DNA of 64,000 nucleotides, taken from the NCBI GenBank assembly GCA_948144175.1, contig CANXME010002122.1:248001-312000 (forward strand), written 5' to 3'. This document shows positions 30,832 to 41,520 of the stretch, piece after piece. Below the pieces are notes generated by a model that saw only the letters and a list, made by a program, of their open reading frames with translations, was not told the origin of the DNA and searched no databases. The DNA is from Closterium sp. NIES-65. Its lineage: Eukaryota; Streptophyta; Zygnematophyceae; Desmidiales; Closteriaceae. A program made the translations under genes and the position numbers. Numbering within the stretch: position 1 is the first letter of the stretch; each line of letters starts with the position of its first letter.

Positions 30832-31869
30832 ATGAAGTGCCTTAGTGTGGAGAAGCAGAAGCGCATCATGCAGCTAATTCAAGAGGGGCGTAGTTACCGC
30901 CAAATCGTTAAGGAGATGGGTGTTTCAAAGTCCGCCGTCCATGACGAGCTCCTCCGCCATGTCGGTCCGCAAACGTATGATGAGCTAGTGCCGTGACCGG
31001 CAAAACTTGGTCGGCCGCGCAAGCTACCCGAGCAAATCGCGCAGATAGTCATAAGGTCGATAGTTCAATGTGAATTGAGATCCGCCGAGGCAACCGCGGG
31101 AATGATTGCTTCTACACACGGCATCAATGTCACTGGCATCACTGTTCAAAACACTCTCACGCGACATAGAGTTAAGGCGATTGAAAAGCCGTCTAAGCCT
31201 AGACTATCTGAGAAAAACATCGACGAACGCAGGCAGTGGGCCAAGGACCATTAGCACTGGACGATGGACGATTGGAAACACGTCATTTGGAGCGATGAAA
31301 CAAAGGTCTGCCGGTTTATTAGCGACGGACGAAGTTGGGCCTGGATTAGACAGGACTGCCCCATGGAGCCGCACCATGTGAAACAGACCGTCAAGCATGG
31401 CGGCGGCTCCATCATGATTTGGGGGTGCATGACATACAACGGCGCGGGTTTTATGTGCAAGATAGAGGGAAGGATGAACGAGGAGTTGTACCGTTCAATC
31501 CTGCAAGATGGGCTTCAACATACTATCGAGAATTACGAGCTCAATCCCGAGGCAGTCGTGTTCCAGCATGACAACGAACCCAAGGATACGTGCAAGCTGG
31601 TAAAAAAGTACCTTGCAGAGCAGCCGTACTCTGTTCTCCCATGGCCCGCATCTAGTCCGGACCATAACCCCATAGAAAAACTACGGGTTTACTTGAAGAA
31701 GTAGCTGGTTGCTTACCCCCGCCCACCTGTAGGCATTCTTGAGCTGTGGGACAGAATTCAAGTGGAATGGGAGAAAATCCCCGCGGCCTGGTGCAGTGAA
31801 TTGATCGACATCATGCCCCGGCGTGTGCGTGCTGTGCTCAAGGCCAAGGGTCGCTGGACCAAGTACTAG
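30832..31869 (+). pseudogene. Tc1/mariner transposase (DD34E), three stops
   Basis: A 346-codon frame from ATG 30832 to TAG 31867-31869. The N-terminal helix-turn-helix is EKQKRIMQLIQEGRSYRQIV followed by SKSAVHDELLRH; a GRPRKL AT-hook-like linker follows. The catalytic triad reads VIWSDETKV, VVFQHDNEP and SPDHNPIEKL, with 34 residues between the second Asp and the Glu, the classic Tc1 spacing. In-frame stops at 30994 (TGA), 31252 (TAG) and 31702 (TAG) inactivate it, but there is no frameshift and the length is normal, suggesting a fairly recent death. Terminal inverted repeats were not recognised; ggcgccct occurs on both sides (30643, 32020) but in direct orientation. Confidence 0.9.
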
Positions 31870-32150
31870 ATTCAGCCTGGTTTGCATGCGTGACTGTATT
31901 TGTAAGAAACCGTCCATATGACACTATTTGCCTAATTCCTTTCCTGCTGATTGCTGAGCCGAGTTAATGGCCATGTAGCATTGTGTTTCCATGTACAACC
32001 CTCCAGGTTTTAACCTTGTGGCGCCCTTTGATTAAGGCTTAAATACGGTAGCAACTAATGCAAATTTTCCATCCATATATCTTGGCATGCGGACAATCAT
32101 TTCGTTAAGTGTATATGTAGCCTCGCCTTGTACCCAGGTGGATCATTCAA
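31870..32150. other. Non-coding 3' flank of the mariner copy
   Basis: AT-richer sequence with no gene. It probably contains the 3' untranslated part and right end of the mariner element, but the terminus cannot be placed. Confidence 0.4.
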
Positions 32151-32380
32151 TTGATTTTTCTTTCCGAAACCAGATCCTCACATGGTGCACCAACAGCTCA
32201 AGTACCTCCAATACCAACAGCTCCAGTACCTCCAGCTCTAGCACCTCCAGCACCGGTATTTGCAGTACCTCCAATGTCTCCAATTCTAGCACCTCCAGTA
32301 CTAGCAGCTCCAGTACCTCTAGGACCAGCAGCTCCAGTATCTCTAGGACCAGCAGCTCCAGTACCTCTAAACCTACGCGG
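32151..32380 (-). pseudogene. Family-B linker fragment (B3)
   Basis: Minus-strand reading gives GTGAAGPRGTGAAGPRDTG repeats, the Ala/Gly part of the family-B linker between integrase and RT. It breaks off at about 32380 where plus-strand B4 leader begins, so the junction joins two B copies in opposite orientation. Confidence 0.65.
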
Positions 32381-32894
32381 CCCCGTCACCGCCCCTAAGA
32401 AGCCCCGCTGCCGCTCCTAAGCGGCCCCGTCGCCGCCGGTAAGCGGCCCTGACGCTGCCTCTACGTGGCCCTGTTGCCGCCTCTAGCGGCCCCGTCGCCG
32501 CTCCCCTCCCTACGCGGCCCCGTCGCTGCCCCTAGCGGCCCCAACGCCGCCTCTACGAGAAGCTCAGCAGCAGAGCTGCCGAGCCGCCCAGCAACAAAGC
32601 CACCAAGCCGCCCAGCAGCAGAGCAGACGAGCCGCCTAGCCACCGAGTTGCCCGACACCCGAGCCGCTCAGCAGCCGAACCGCCGGACCGCCCGACAGCC
32701 AAACCGCCGAGCCGCCCGACCGCCGAGCCGCCCAGCAGCCGAGCCGCCGAGCCGCCTGACAGCCGAGCCGCCCAGCAGCCGAGCCGCTGAGCCGCCGAGT
32801 CGCCCTGCCGTCGAGCCGCCACGATTCCTACCGGCGCGCCCCGGCCCTACTTACTCATACAGGTGAGCTCACTCCTTGCTAGACCTCTACAGTC

Positions 32895-34165
32895 ATGGCT
32901 ACCCCAAGTGTTCTTACCTTACACACTGAGGGTCATGCGGTTGACTTTGAGGTCTGGGTCAATGACCTCCAGCTGTTCCTCCAGTGCAATAGGGCAGACG
33001 GCCTCTCTCTGTTCGACCTCACCTCTAATGCCTCCCCTGCCCCGCCTGCAACTGCTCACAGCACTGTTCGCTCACAGTGGGCCACACGTGATGCTACTGC
33101 TCGCCTTGCTGTGCGTCGCCACTTACCTACCGCTGAGCGTGCACACTTTAGCCAGTACAAGAGTGCTCGGACCTTGTACGATGCTGTAGTTGCACGCTAC
33201 TCTTCCCCTGCCGCCTCATACTACCGTACCTCTTCCCTGACCTTGCTGCCTTTCCCACAGTCACTGACCTCATAACGCACCTCCGCACTAGTGACACTCG
33301 CTACCGTGCTGCGCTTCCTACTGAGTTCTGTGCCAGGAACCCCCCCCCCCCCCCCCCATGTACATCACTCTCTAATACATAGTCACCCGGCTCCCTGACT
33401 CTCTTTGCTTAGTCAGGGAGACTTCCTCTCAGTTTGCCCCACCACACTCACAGTAGACCTCTTCGAGGAGCGCCTCCTAGCAGCAGAGAAGAGCATCATA
33501 GCTACAGGAGCCTCTTGCGGTGACCCTCGCACCCCCATCTTTGAGGGGTGTTTCTCCTCCCCCCTCTTGCCCTCTATTGCTTCTGCTGTTGCTGCAGACC
33601 TCGTTGGTTTCTATGGGGTCGGCGCTGCGTCTGAACCTACCAGGCGACATCGCATCGGCAAGGGCAAGGGGGGCAAGGGAGCTAGAGGGGCTAGCGGGGG
33701 CGGTGGAGGTGGTGGTGGCGGCGGTGGAGGGGGTGGGGGTGGTCGTGGGAGTGGTGGCGGGGGTGGTAGCGGCGGTGGCAGCAGTGGAGGCAGAGAAGGC
33801 GGCGGTGGTGGCGGAGGGAGTGAAGGTGGCGGAGGTGGCAGAGGCGGCGGAGGTGGCGGAGGCAGCGGAGGAGGCGTCGGCGGCGGAGGTGGAGCTGGTC
33901 GCAACTCTGCACAGAGGAGTGGGTCCGGTGGTGGTCCGCGCCAGCACCAGCAGCGCACTCGTGAGACCCTGTCCCCTCACCAGCTTCGTGAGAGGTACGC
34001 TGCGCGTCAGCGCGGTGGGGGTACTAGTCCCTGCAGTTACGTTCTCTGTACCGGCGACCGCGCTAGTGAGCAGTACGGGGGCCCGCACTCCACCCAGCGC
34101 TGCTTCGGCCGCCTGACGGATGCGTGGCGTCATCAGTTCTCTGAGGCGTCAGAGATCCCTTGATA
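32895..34165 (+). pseudogene. Family-B Gag (B4)
   Basis: MATPSVLTLHTEGHAVDFE opens the Gag core (WVNDLQLFLQCNRADGLSL), which is intact to near 33275. A tract of 18 C (33340-33357) precedes the second half, MYITL, which is interrupted by a stop and a small deletion before LSVCPTTLTVDLFEERLLA. A basic stretch, a long Gly run and SPHQLRERYAARQRGGG follow. The Cys/His-containing C-YVLCTGDRASEQYGGPHSTQRCF block may be the nucleocapsid zinc-binding remnant, with one Cys changed to Tyr compared with B6. Confidence 0.8.
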
Positions 34166-34427
34166 GGGAGATCTGTCTAGGGCGGGGGTTGCCATCTTTG
34201 ATCTTGACCATGATGCTATTCTTGCTGCCATGTATGCTGTGACAGTTACTGTTGAGGGTGACTGCTACCTGTGTGCTCCGCCTGACCCGGGCATTGAGGC
34301 TACTGCTCTAGGTGCTTCTGAGGCTGCTGCTCTAGGTGCTAGTGCGTCTGCTGCCCCAGGTGCTAGTGCGTCTGCTGCCCCAGGTGCTGGTGAGTCCACT
34401 CTCTTGGGTACTACATCGGCTCAGGCC

Positions 34428-35660
34428 CTACACACCTTCACCCTTAACTCGGGTGCTTCCCACTCCTTTCGAGACCACACCACGCTTATGCCGCTTAGTC
34501 GGCTGGCTGCAGTCTCCCCAGCGGACCCCTCTGAGGGTCCTGTCCTTGCTAGCTTCTCCACAGTCTTACCGTGCCTCGCAGCCCCCTCTGGCACCGTGTC
34601 AGGTCTCTACCTCCCCTCGTTCTCTACGAACTTGGTGAGTAGAGCAAACCTACAGGATTGAGGGTTCGACCAGTTCACTCTTGCGAGTCAGCGGGTGACA
34701 CACTGCACGTGCACTCGGACAGGCCGACACTTGGCCACGTTCACCCGTCGGCCAGGGTCGAGCCTGTACACACTTACTACTGAGTCTCCTCCGGCTGCTG
34801 AATCTGGCCAGGTAGCTGCGTCGAGTCAGGTGTTTGCTACAGCGTCCAGGTGTGGTCCTGAGTCTGCTCCCTGCTCGTGTCGTCTCCTGTCCCACCAGAC
34901 TCCCTTGGCACCACCGCATTGGTCACCCCTCCCTGCCTCGTCTCCGAGGCATGGTCTCCCGTGTCCTTGTCTCTGATCTCCCCCGGTCTCTCCCTCCCCT
35001 ACCTCCGGGGCCTGCCCCTAACTGCGTCCCCTGTGTCCAGGGGCGACAGCGCGCCGCCCCTCACTCCTCCGAGTTTCCTCTGACAGAGGCTCCGCTGCAG
35101 ACACTCCACATGGACGTGTGGGGCCCCGCCCGCGTCCGTGGACAAGGGCACGAGCGTTACTTCCTCTTGGTGGTTGACGACTACTCTCATTACACCACAG
35201 TCTTCCCCTTGCGCAGCAAGGGTGACGTCACTGAGGTGTTGATTGACTGGATCCGCGCAGCTCGTCTCCAGCTTAGAGAGAGTTTTGGCTCGGACTTTCC
35301 TGTTTTGCGTTTGCACTCTGACAGAGGCCGGGAGTTTTCATCTGCCCATCTGGGAGCCTTCTGTCGTGCACAGGGCATCCGCAAGACCTTCACGCTTCCG
35401 GCCTCTCCACAGAAAAATGGGATTGCTGAGTGCCGTATTGGCATGGTCATGGACGTCGCTCGTACGTCCATGATGCATGCAGCTGCCCCCCATTTTCTGT
35501 GGCCGTTTACAGTTCAGTACGTGGCACATCAGCTCAACCTTCAGCCCCGGGTCTCCTTGCCAGAGACCTCCCCCGCATTGCGGTGGACAGGGAAGGTTGG
35601 CGATGCGTTGGCGTTTCGGGTCTGGGGACCTCGGGCGTTTGTCCGCGACTTGTCTGCGTA
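34428..35660 (+). pseudogene. Family-B protease and integrase (B4)
   Basis: The protease motif is NSGASHSF (Asn codon 34446-34448) where B6 has DSGASRSF, so the catalytic Asp is lost. Pre-integrase and integrase follow, with frame breaks near 34660 and 34910: CVPCVQGRQRAAPH (zinc Cys pair), LHMDVWGPARV (first Asp), VVDDYSHYTTVFPLRSKG, LRLHSDRGREFSSAHLG (second Asp) and SPQKNGIAECRIG, where the usual AER Glu survives but Arg is Cys. An in-frame TAG lies at 35658. Confidence 0.8.
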
Positions 35661-37053
35661 GAAGCTGTCTCTCCGTACTGTTCCCTCCGTCTTCCTTGGC
35701 TTCCCCCCTGACGCGCCTGGCTGGCAGTTTTACCACCCCACCTCACGACGTGTTATGTCCTCCCAAGACGTCACCTTTGATGAGTCGGTACCTTACTACA
35801 GTCTTTTCCCCCCACCGCCGCTCTTCCTCGCGCCAGGTCCTCCCGCTGTAGACCCCCTCCCCCCTTAGGGTCCTGCCCTGTCAGGAGTGTCCCAGGAAGA
35901 CGCAATCGAGCCTGTCAAGGTAGTTGTCGACTCTGGTGCTATTGGAGGTGCTGAGCCTGCGAGTGCTGAGTCTGGGGGTCTTGCAACTAGGGTTCTGTGT
36001 CTGGGGGTGCTGAGCCTGGGGGTGTTGAGTCCCGGGGTGTGGAGTGTGGGGGTGCGAAGCCTGGGGGTGTGGAGCCTGGGGGTGCTAGGTCTGCTCGTGT
36101 GGTGGCCGGCGGTGCTTCGTCGAGGCGGGAGCCGCTCTCTCCTCAGAAGCTGCGTGAGTGGTTTGCCCGGCGCTGAAGGTGTGTTGCTGGAGGTGGAGCT
36201 ACTACTGTTGCTACTGGTCCCAGAGGTGCTCGTACTGGTGGTGCTGGAACTATTGGGGCTGGGGGTGCTGCTGAGGCTACCGGAGTTAGTACTGCTGGAG
36301 GTACTAGTGGAGCTGCTGACGGTACAAGAGCTGCCGATCCTACTGGAGTTGGTGCTTCTGCAGCTACTGGTGCTACAGGAGCTGAGGCTGCAGGGGGTGA
36401 TGGCACTGGTGGTTCTGCTTGCGCTGGTTTGTCTAAGGGTGCTGGATTTGGCGATGTTGGAGCTGGAGGTGCTGTTGGCGCTAGTGCTGCCGCTTGGGGT
36501 GCTCGTACTACCCCTGCTGGTTCTGGAGGCGCTGCGCGGCCGCGGCCGTACTTCGTTCCGCTCCTTGAGCAGGTTCTTGGTCTCTTGCCCTGTGCTGGTC
36601 CTCCTCCTCCCTTAGAGTGTCCACAGCCTCTCAAGTTACAGTCACAGTTATAGCCCACCTCCCCTCTTCCTGCTCCTTCTCCCTACACTGGTCCCACTGG
36701 AGGTCTTGCTGAGCATCGTGAGCCTGCGTCTAGTCTTTCGTCGCCTGTTCGTGCTGCTCGCACTAGTCGTCCTGTTCCGCGTCCCCGTCCTCGTGCTGTC
36801 CGAGGCACACACCAGATGGCACTGCGTCCTTCCACTGCTCCTCTGCGTGTCCCGTTGCCGTCTCCTCCAGAGTCCTCTCTTCCTTTTCTTGTTGACCCTG
36901 AGTGTGAGTCTCTTCGTGCTGCCAGTCCTACAGTCACGTGTCTCCTGGCCACTGATGTCACTGACCCTTCCTTTGAGTCCACTACTGCGTCGGCTCTAGT
37001 TGCAAAGCTTGTCGACTTTGCTGCTCGCTGTCATCTAGACTACGCTGCTAGTC

Positions 37054-38802
37054 TTGTTGCTGAGTGTGAGTCTGTCTGTCCTCCGTCGCGCGGGCGGTGA
37101 GTGTGCTCTTAGCACCGACGTCCTTGAGGACAAGCAGGAGGAGTTCCAGTGTTTTGCTGCTGCTTTGCCTCATCTCGTGTCCATGCTAATTGCCCTTGAC
37201 GGAGACCCGGATGCACTAGACATCCCGAATCCTCGATCCTACGCTGAGGCGATCGAGGGTCCCTACTCCTCTCAGTCGAAGTCAGCCATGGACGCCGAGA
37301 TGGCTTCCTGGAAGTCCACAGGCACCTACATCGACGAGGTTTCCCCACCTGGGGCGAACATCGTCACTGGAATGTGGAATTTTAGGCTGAAGCGGCCACT
37401 AGGTTCTCTGCGTGTCTTCAAGGCGGGTTACGTTGCTCGAGGCTTCAGTCAGCGGCAGGAAGTTGACTACTTTCAAACCTTCTCTCCCACCCCGAAGATG
37501 ACCACTCTTTGGGTGCTGCTGCACATAGCCGCTCAGCGCGACTACAACCTTCACTCTCTTGACTTCAGCACAACTTTCCTGCAGGGCAGCCTCCACGAGG
37601 AGATCTGGCTGCGCCGCCCACCTGGCTTCACTGGGTCGTTTCCTCCTGGTACCCAGTGGAGCCTCCAGTGGCCAGTCTACGGTCTCTGCCACGCGCCCCA
37701 TGACTAGCACGATACAATGAGGACTACACTTGCGGCTCTTGGATTTGCTCCTTCTATTGCCGACCCGTCGCTGTTTCTACGCACCGACACCTCTTTGCCG
37801 CCGTTCTACATCCTCGTGTATGTCGATGACTTGGTCTTTCCCACAGCTGACACTGCTTGACTAGCCCACGTGAAGTCCGAGCTGCAGAAGAGACACACGT
37901 GCACAGATGTGGGTGAACTACGCAGCTACCTTGGCTTGCAGATCACTCGGGACAGAGCACAGCGTACCATTACCCTGACTCAGTCACACATGGTGCAGGA
38001 GGTCCTTCAGCGCTTCGACTTCACGTACTCCTCACCTCAGGCCACTCCTCTGTTTACCCGCCACTAGCTCTCAGCTCTGCCTTCGGATGAGTCCGTAGAG
38101 CCGAGTGGCCCGTACCTTGAGCTTGTTGGCTGCCTCATGTACCTGATGACCTGTAGACGACCTGACCTTGCATACCCTCTTAGCATCTTGGCATGCTATG
38201 TTGCTCCTTGGAGACACCAGCCTGAGCATATGGCTGTGGCGAAGAGGGTGTTGCACTACTTGTGCAGTACGTCCGGCATAAGGCTAGTGCTTGGAGGGCG
38301 ACGTCCAGTGGTCCTCATAGGTCACGCAGACACTTCTTGGGCTGACGACCAGGCTACGCAGCGGTCGTCACAGGGTTACATCTTCGGCCTTGGCTCTGGC
38401 TCTATTTTGTGGCGGTCTACCCGCTCGTCTTCTGTTCTCACCTCCAGTTGTGAGGCTAAGATCTACGAGGGGGCCATGGTTGCACAGGAGCTACGCTGGC
38501 TTACCTACCTGCTGAGTGACCTCGGAGAGCCGCCTCGTTCTCCTCTAGTTCTGTACGTAGACAACAAGGCCATGCTGGCCTTGTGTCGAGAGCAGAGACT
38601 GGAGCACAGAACGAAGCAGATTGCTCTTCGCTACTTCCTCGCTCGTGAGCTGCAGCAGCGTGGTCACCTACGCCTTGCTTACGTGGCCTCTGAGGCCAAC
38701 ACTGCTGATATCTTCACCAAGGCACTTCCGCCTTGTGATCATCAGCGCTTCTGTACGTTGGTAGGTCTTGTGCCTACTTGGCCTCACTTGCTCACTTCTT
38801 GA
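37054..38802 (+). pseudogene. Family-B reverse transcriptase-RNase H (B4)
   Basis: RT blocks GYVARGFSQRQEVDYFQTFS and HSLDFSTTFLQGSLHEEIW are followed by stops at 37705 and 37857 around an intact YVDD box (37819-37830). The connection domain (LGLQITRDRAQRTITLTQ) and RNase H (GHADTSWADDQATQRSSQG, SSCEAKIYEGAMVAQELRW, YVDNKAMLALCREQ, ANTADIFTKALPPCDH) end at TGA 38800. The linker upstream (35887-36650) contains GGAEP-type repeats in shifting frames. Confidence 0.85.
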
Positions 38803-38930
38803 CCTTGCTTGTACGGTGATCTTCTTATACTTGCACTTGCTTGTTTATCTATATATATCTGATCTTGTACTATGAACTGTTTATACCTACATTTGCTTGT
38901 TTACCTATATATCTGATCTTGCATCTTGTA

Positions 38931-39440
38931 CAGGGCAGGGTGGCGCGTGGGCCGTAGGATAGTGCGGCACGGAGGCTGCACGTCAGGGCGGCGCGAGGGC
39001 CGCAGGGCAGGGCGACGCGTGGGCTGCAAGTCACGGCGGCGCGCGGGCTGCAGGGCAGGGCGGCGCTCGTGCTGCATGGCAGGGCGGCTCGTGGGCGGCA
39101 AGGTAGGGTGACGCGCAAGCCGCATGGCAGGGCAATGCGCGGGCTGCAGGGCAGGGCAGCAAGCGGGTAGGTCGCGGGCAGCTGCAACAGCGCGCGGGGA
39201 GCATAGGCAGCGTGCGGGCAAGGCGCGCGTAGGCCTCAGGCAGCGCGAGCAGGGCACGCGCAAGGTGGCGTGCGGGTCGTGCGCTAGGAAGTAAGCGGAC
39301 GGCACGACGGGCAAAGCAGAGTGCGCGGGGCAGCGCAAGCAGGGTAGGGCAGTACAGGCTGTTCGGACAAGCCGGGTAGGTTTAAACTAGCGGTGGGCCC
39401 TAACGGAGCGGTCCTACAGAGGATGGACCCGCTCTGTATA
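38931..39440 (-). repeat. GC-rich leader repeat of another family-B element (B7)
   Basis: Imperfect units of about 24 bp (cagggcggcgcgtgggctgc) to about 39350. The following gtgggccctaac resembles gtggggccctaat in the minus-strand leader of B5 (46521-46533), so this reads as a leader on the minus strand. It joins B4's 3' UTR at about 38930. Confidence 0.55.
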
Positions 39441-39443
39441 CAA

Positions 39444-39546
39444 TGTAATAAGTAGAACGTAGGGATGGATGACTAGTGGGGTAGAATGAGTACAAGCACT
39501 AGGAATGACCTTAAGTGTTGTACTCCTTAAAATATGCCCCTTTACA
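39444..39546 (-). repeat. Diverged family-B 5' LTR (B7) with primer-binding site
   Basis: On the minus strand it starts tgtaaaggggcatat, contains agtacaacac and gtgcttgtactcatt in the same order as the B6 LTR, and ends ttattaca. A primer-like ttgtatacagagcgggtcc at 39443-39425 follows, closely matching the tggtatcagagc initiator-tRNA type. The ends are approximate. Confidence 0.5.
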
Positions 39547-39640
39547 ACCTAGAGATAACAAATGCAATTGAACACGAGTACATCTACAATCACATTTCGA
39601 TCGAGAGACTTCCCGCTTCTAAGTGGCCATAAGCCACACC

Positions 39641-39777
39641 TCTTAGAATCTAGGCATGAATGAATGTGCACTATCGAGAGGATAGGTACAATGAGAAAAC
39701 CCTAAGGGGATATATCCCACAGTATCTACCCCACTATAGCCTACCTAGAAATATAATGTATATGCATATTTTTTACA
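39641..39777 (-). repeat. B5 3' LTR
   Basis: The minus-strand start is tgtaaaaaatatgcatat at 39777, just after gcctatgggtgtg; the end is cctagattctaaga at 39641. It contains the family core gtagtggggtagat. Confidence 0.9.
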
Positions 39778-40005
39778 CACACCCATAGGCAAACTGGGTG
39801 AGAGCAAGAGGTCACAAGACCAGTCAAGAAAAAGCAAAACAAGCTGAGGGTGGACCACAACGTCACCACACACACTGAGCACAAGCAAAAGGCCAGAAGG
39901 CCAATTCACATGCAGAGGTATCTATGCAACAAGAACATTACAGTGATCTCTACCTAGCAAGAGCAAGCATGCAGGTATATATATATATCACAGTACTAGG
40001 AGAGT

Positions 40006-41500
40006 CTACAACAAGTGAGGAAAAGTGGGAACAAGGCCTAACAAAGTGCAGAAATGCTGTTGATCACCAGACGGAAGTGCCTTGGTGAATATATCAGCAG
40101 TGTTGGCCTGAGTGGCCATGTGAGCAAGACAAAGCTGACCTCTCTGCTGCAACTCTCGAACCAAGAAGTAACGCAGAGCGATGTGCTTTGTTTTGTGCTC
40201 CATTCTGTGCTCCTAACACAAGGCAATGGTGGCCTTGTTGTCTACGTGTAGCACTGGAGGAGAACGAGGCAGCTCTCCCAGGTCGGTCAGCAGATAGGTG
40301 AGCCAGCGTAGCTCCTGTGCAGCCATAGCTTTGGCGTACATCTTAGCCTCACAACTGGACCCGAGAACAGAAAACGAGCGTGTAGACCGCCAAGAAACAC
40401 AGCCAGAGCCAAGGCTGAATGTGTAACCCTGTGACGACCGCTGTGTAGCCAGTTCGTCAACCCAAGAAGCGTCTTAGTGCCTAGTGAGGACAACTGGGCT
40501 CCGCCCTCCAAGCAAGAGCTCCATGCCCGATGTACTACACAAGTAGCGCAGTACCCTCTTAGCAGCAACCATGTGCTCTGGTCGGTGCCTACCAGGAGCC
40601 ATGTAGTGAGCGAGAAGGCCAAGAGGATACGTAAGGTCAGGTTGAGTGCAGGTCATCAGGTACATGAGGCAGCCCACAAGCTTTGGGTAAGGACCACTCG
40701 GCTCTACGGACTCATTCAAAGGTGGAGCTGAGAGCGAGTGACGTATAGCCAGAGGAGTGTGCTATGGCGAAGACCAAGTGAAACCGAAGCGCAAAAGGAC
40801 CTGGTGCACCATGTGTGACTGAGTCAGTGTGATGGTGCGGCATGCTCTGTCCCGGGTGATCTGCAAGCCAAGATAGCTGCGCACTTCACCCAAGTCTATG
40901 CACGCGTGTCTCTTCTGCAGCTCTGACTTCACCACGGCGAGAGCCTCAGTGTCAGTAGTGGCAAAGACCGAGTCGTCAATGTACACGAGGATGTAGAACG
41001 GAGGCAACGAAGTGTTGGTGGGCAGAAACAGCGACGCGTCAGCAGTAGAAGGCGCGAACCCAAGAGCCGCAAGTGTCGTCCTAAGTGTCTCGTGCCACTC
41101 ACGTGGCGCTTGGCGGAGACCGTAGACTGGCCGCGGGAGGCTCCACTGGGTACCAGGAGGGAACGACCGAGTGAAGCCAGGAGGGTGGCGCAGCCAAATC
41201 TCCTCGTGCAGGCTGCCCTTTAGGAAAGCTGTGCTGAAGACAAGAGAGTGAAGCTCGTAGTCACGCTGAGCGGCAACGTGCAGCAGCACCCGAAGAGTGG
41301 TCATCTTTGGGGTGGGGGAGAAGGTATGGAAGAAGTCAGCTCCCTCTTGCTGACTGAAACCTCGAGCAACGTAACGAGCCTTGAAGACAAGCGGAGAACC
41401 TGGCGGCCGCTACACCTTGAAAATCCACATGCCACCAACAATGTTCGCCCCAGGAGGGGGAACCTCGTCCACCTTGGTGCCTGTGGACTTCCAGGATGCC
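40006..41500 (-). pseudogene. B5 reverse transcriptase-RNase H
   Basis: RT residues VAAQRDYELHSLVFSTAFLKG and LPPFYILVYIDDSVFATTD (YIDD at 40972-40983, catalytic Asps kept) are followed by the connection domain and RNase H (YLMTCTQPDLTYPLGLLAHY, LRYFLVRELQQRGQL, ANTADIFTKALPSGDQ). The RT frame runs unbroken for 180 codons (41304-40762), but stops and frame changes occur near 40760 and 40480 and again before 40230. Confidence 0.85.
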
Positions 41501-41520
41501 ATCTCTGCGTCCATGGCTGT

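Larger units (their letters stand above)
32381..38930 (+). mobile_element. Family-B Ty1/copia element B4, LTRs missing
   Basis: Leader, Gag, protease, integrase, linker, RT, RNase H and part of the 3' UTR are present in order, but neither LTR is. The left end joins the inverted B3 fragment in the leader; the right end joins the inverted leader of B7 in the 3' UTR. Loss of both LTRs at B-to-B junctions points to recombination between copies rather than simple decay. Confidence 0.8.

Noticed and set aside
30643-32026. ggcgccct on both sides of the mariner gene as terminal inverted repeats
   Set aside because: The copies are in direct orientation and similarity ends after about eight bases.
33477-34133. 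Thr/Ser/Ala-rich and polyproline minus-strand ORFs over Gag
   Set aside because: They are the antisense of the Gly-rich Gag region, which yields Pro/Thr/Ala codons.
36143-36658. Pro/Ala-rich minus-strand ORF in B4 (also 42602-43230 plus strand in B5)
   Set aside because: It is antisense to the Ala/Gly/GGAEP linker of family B.
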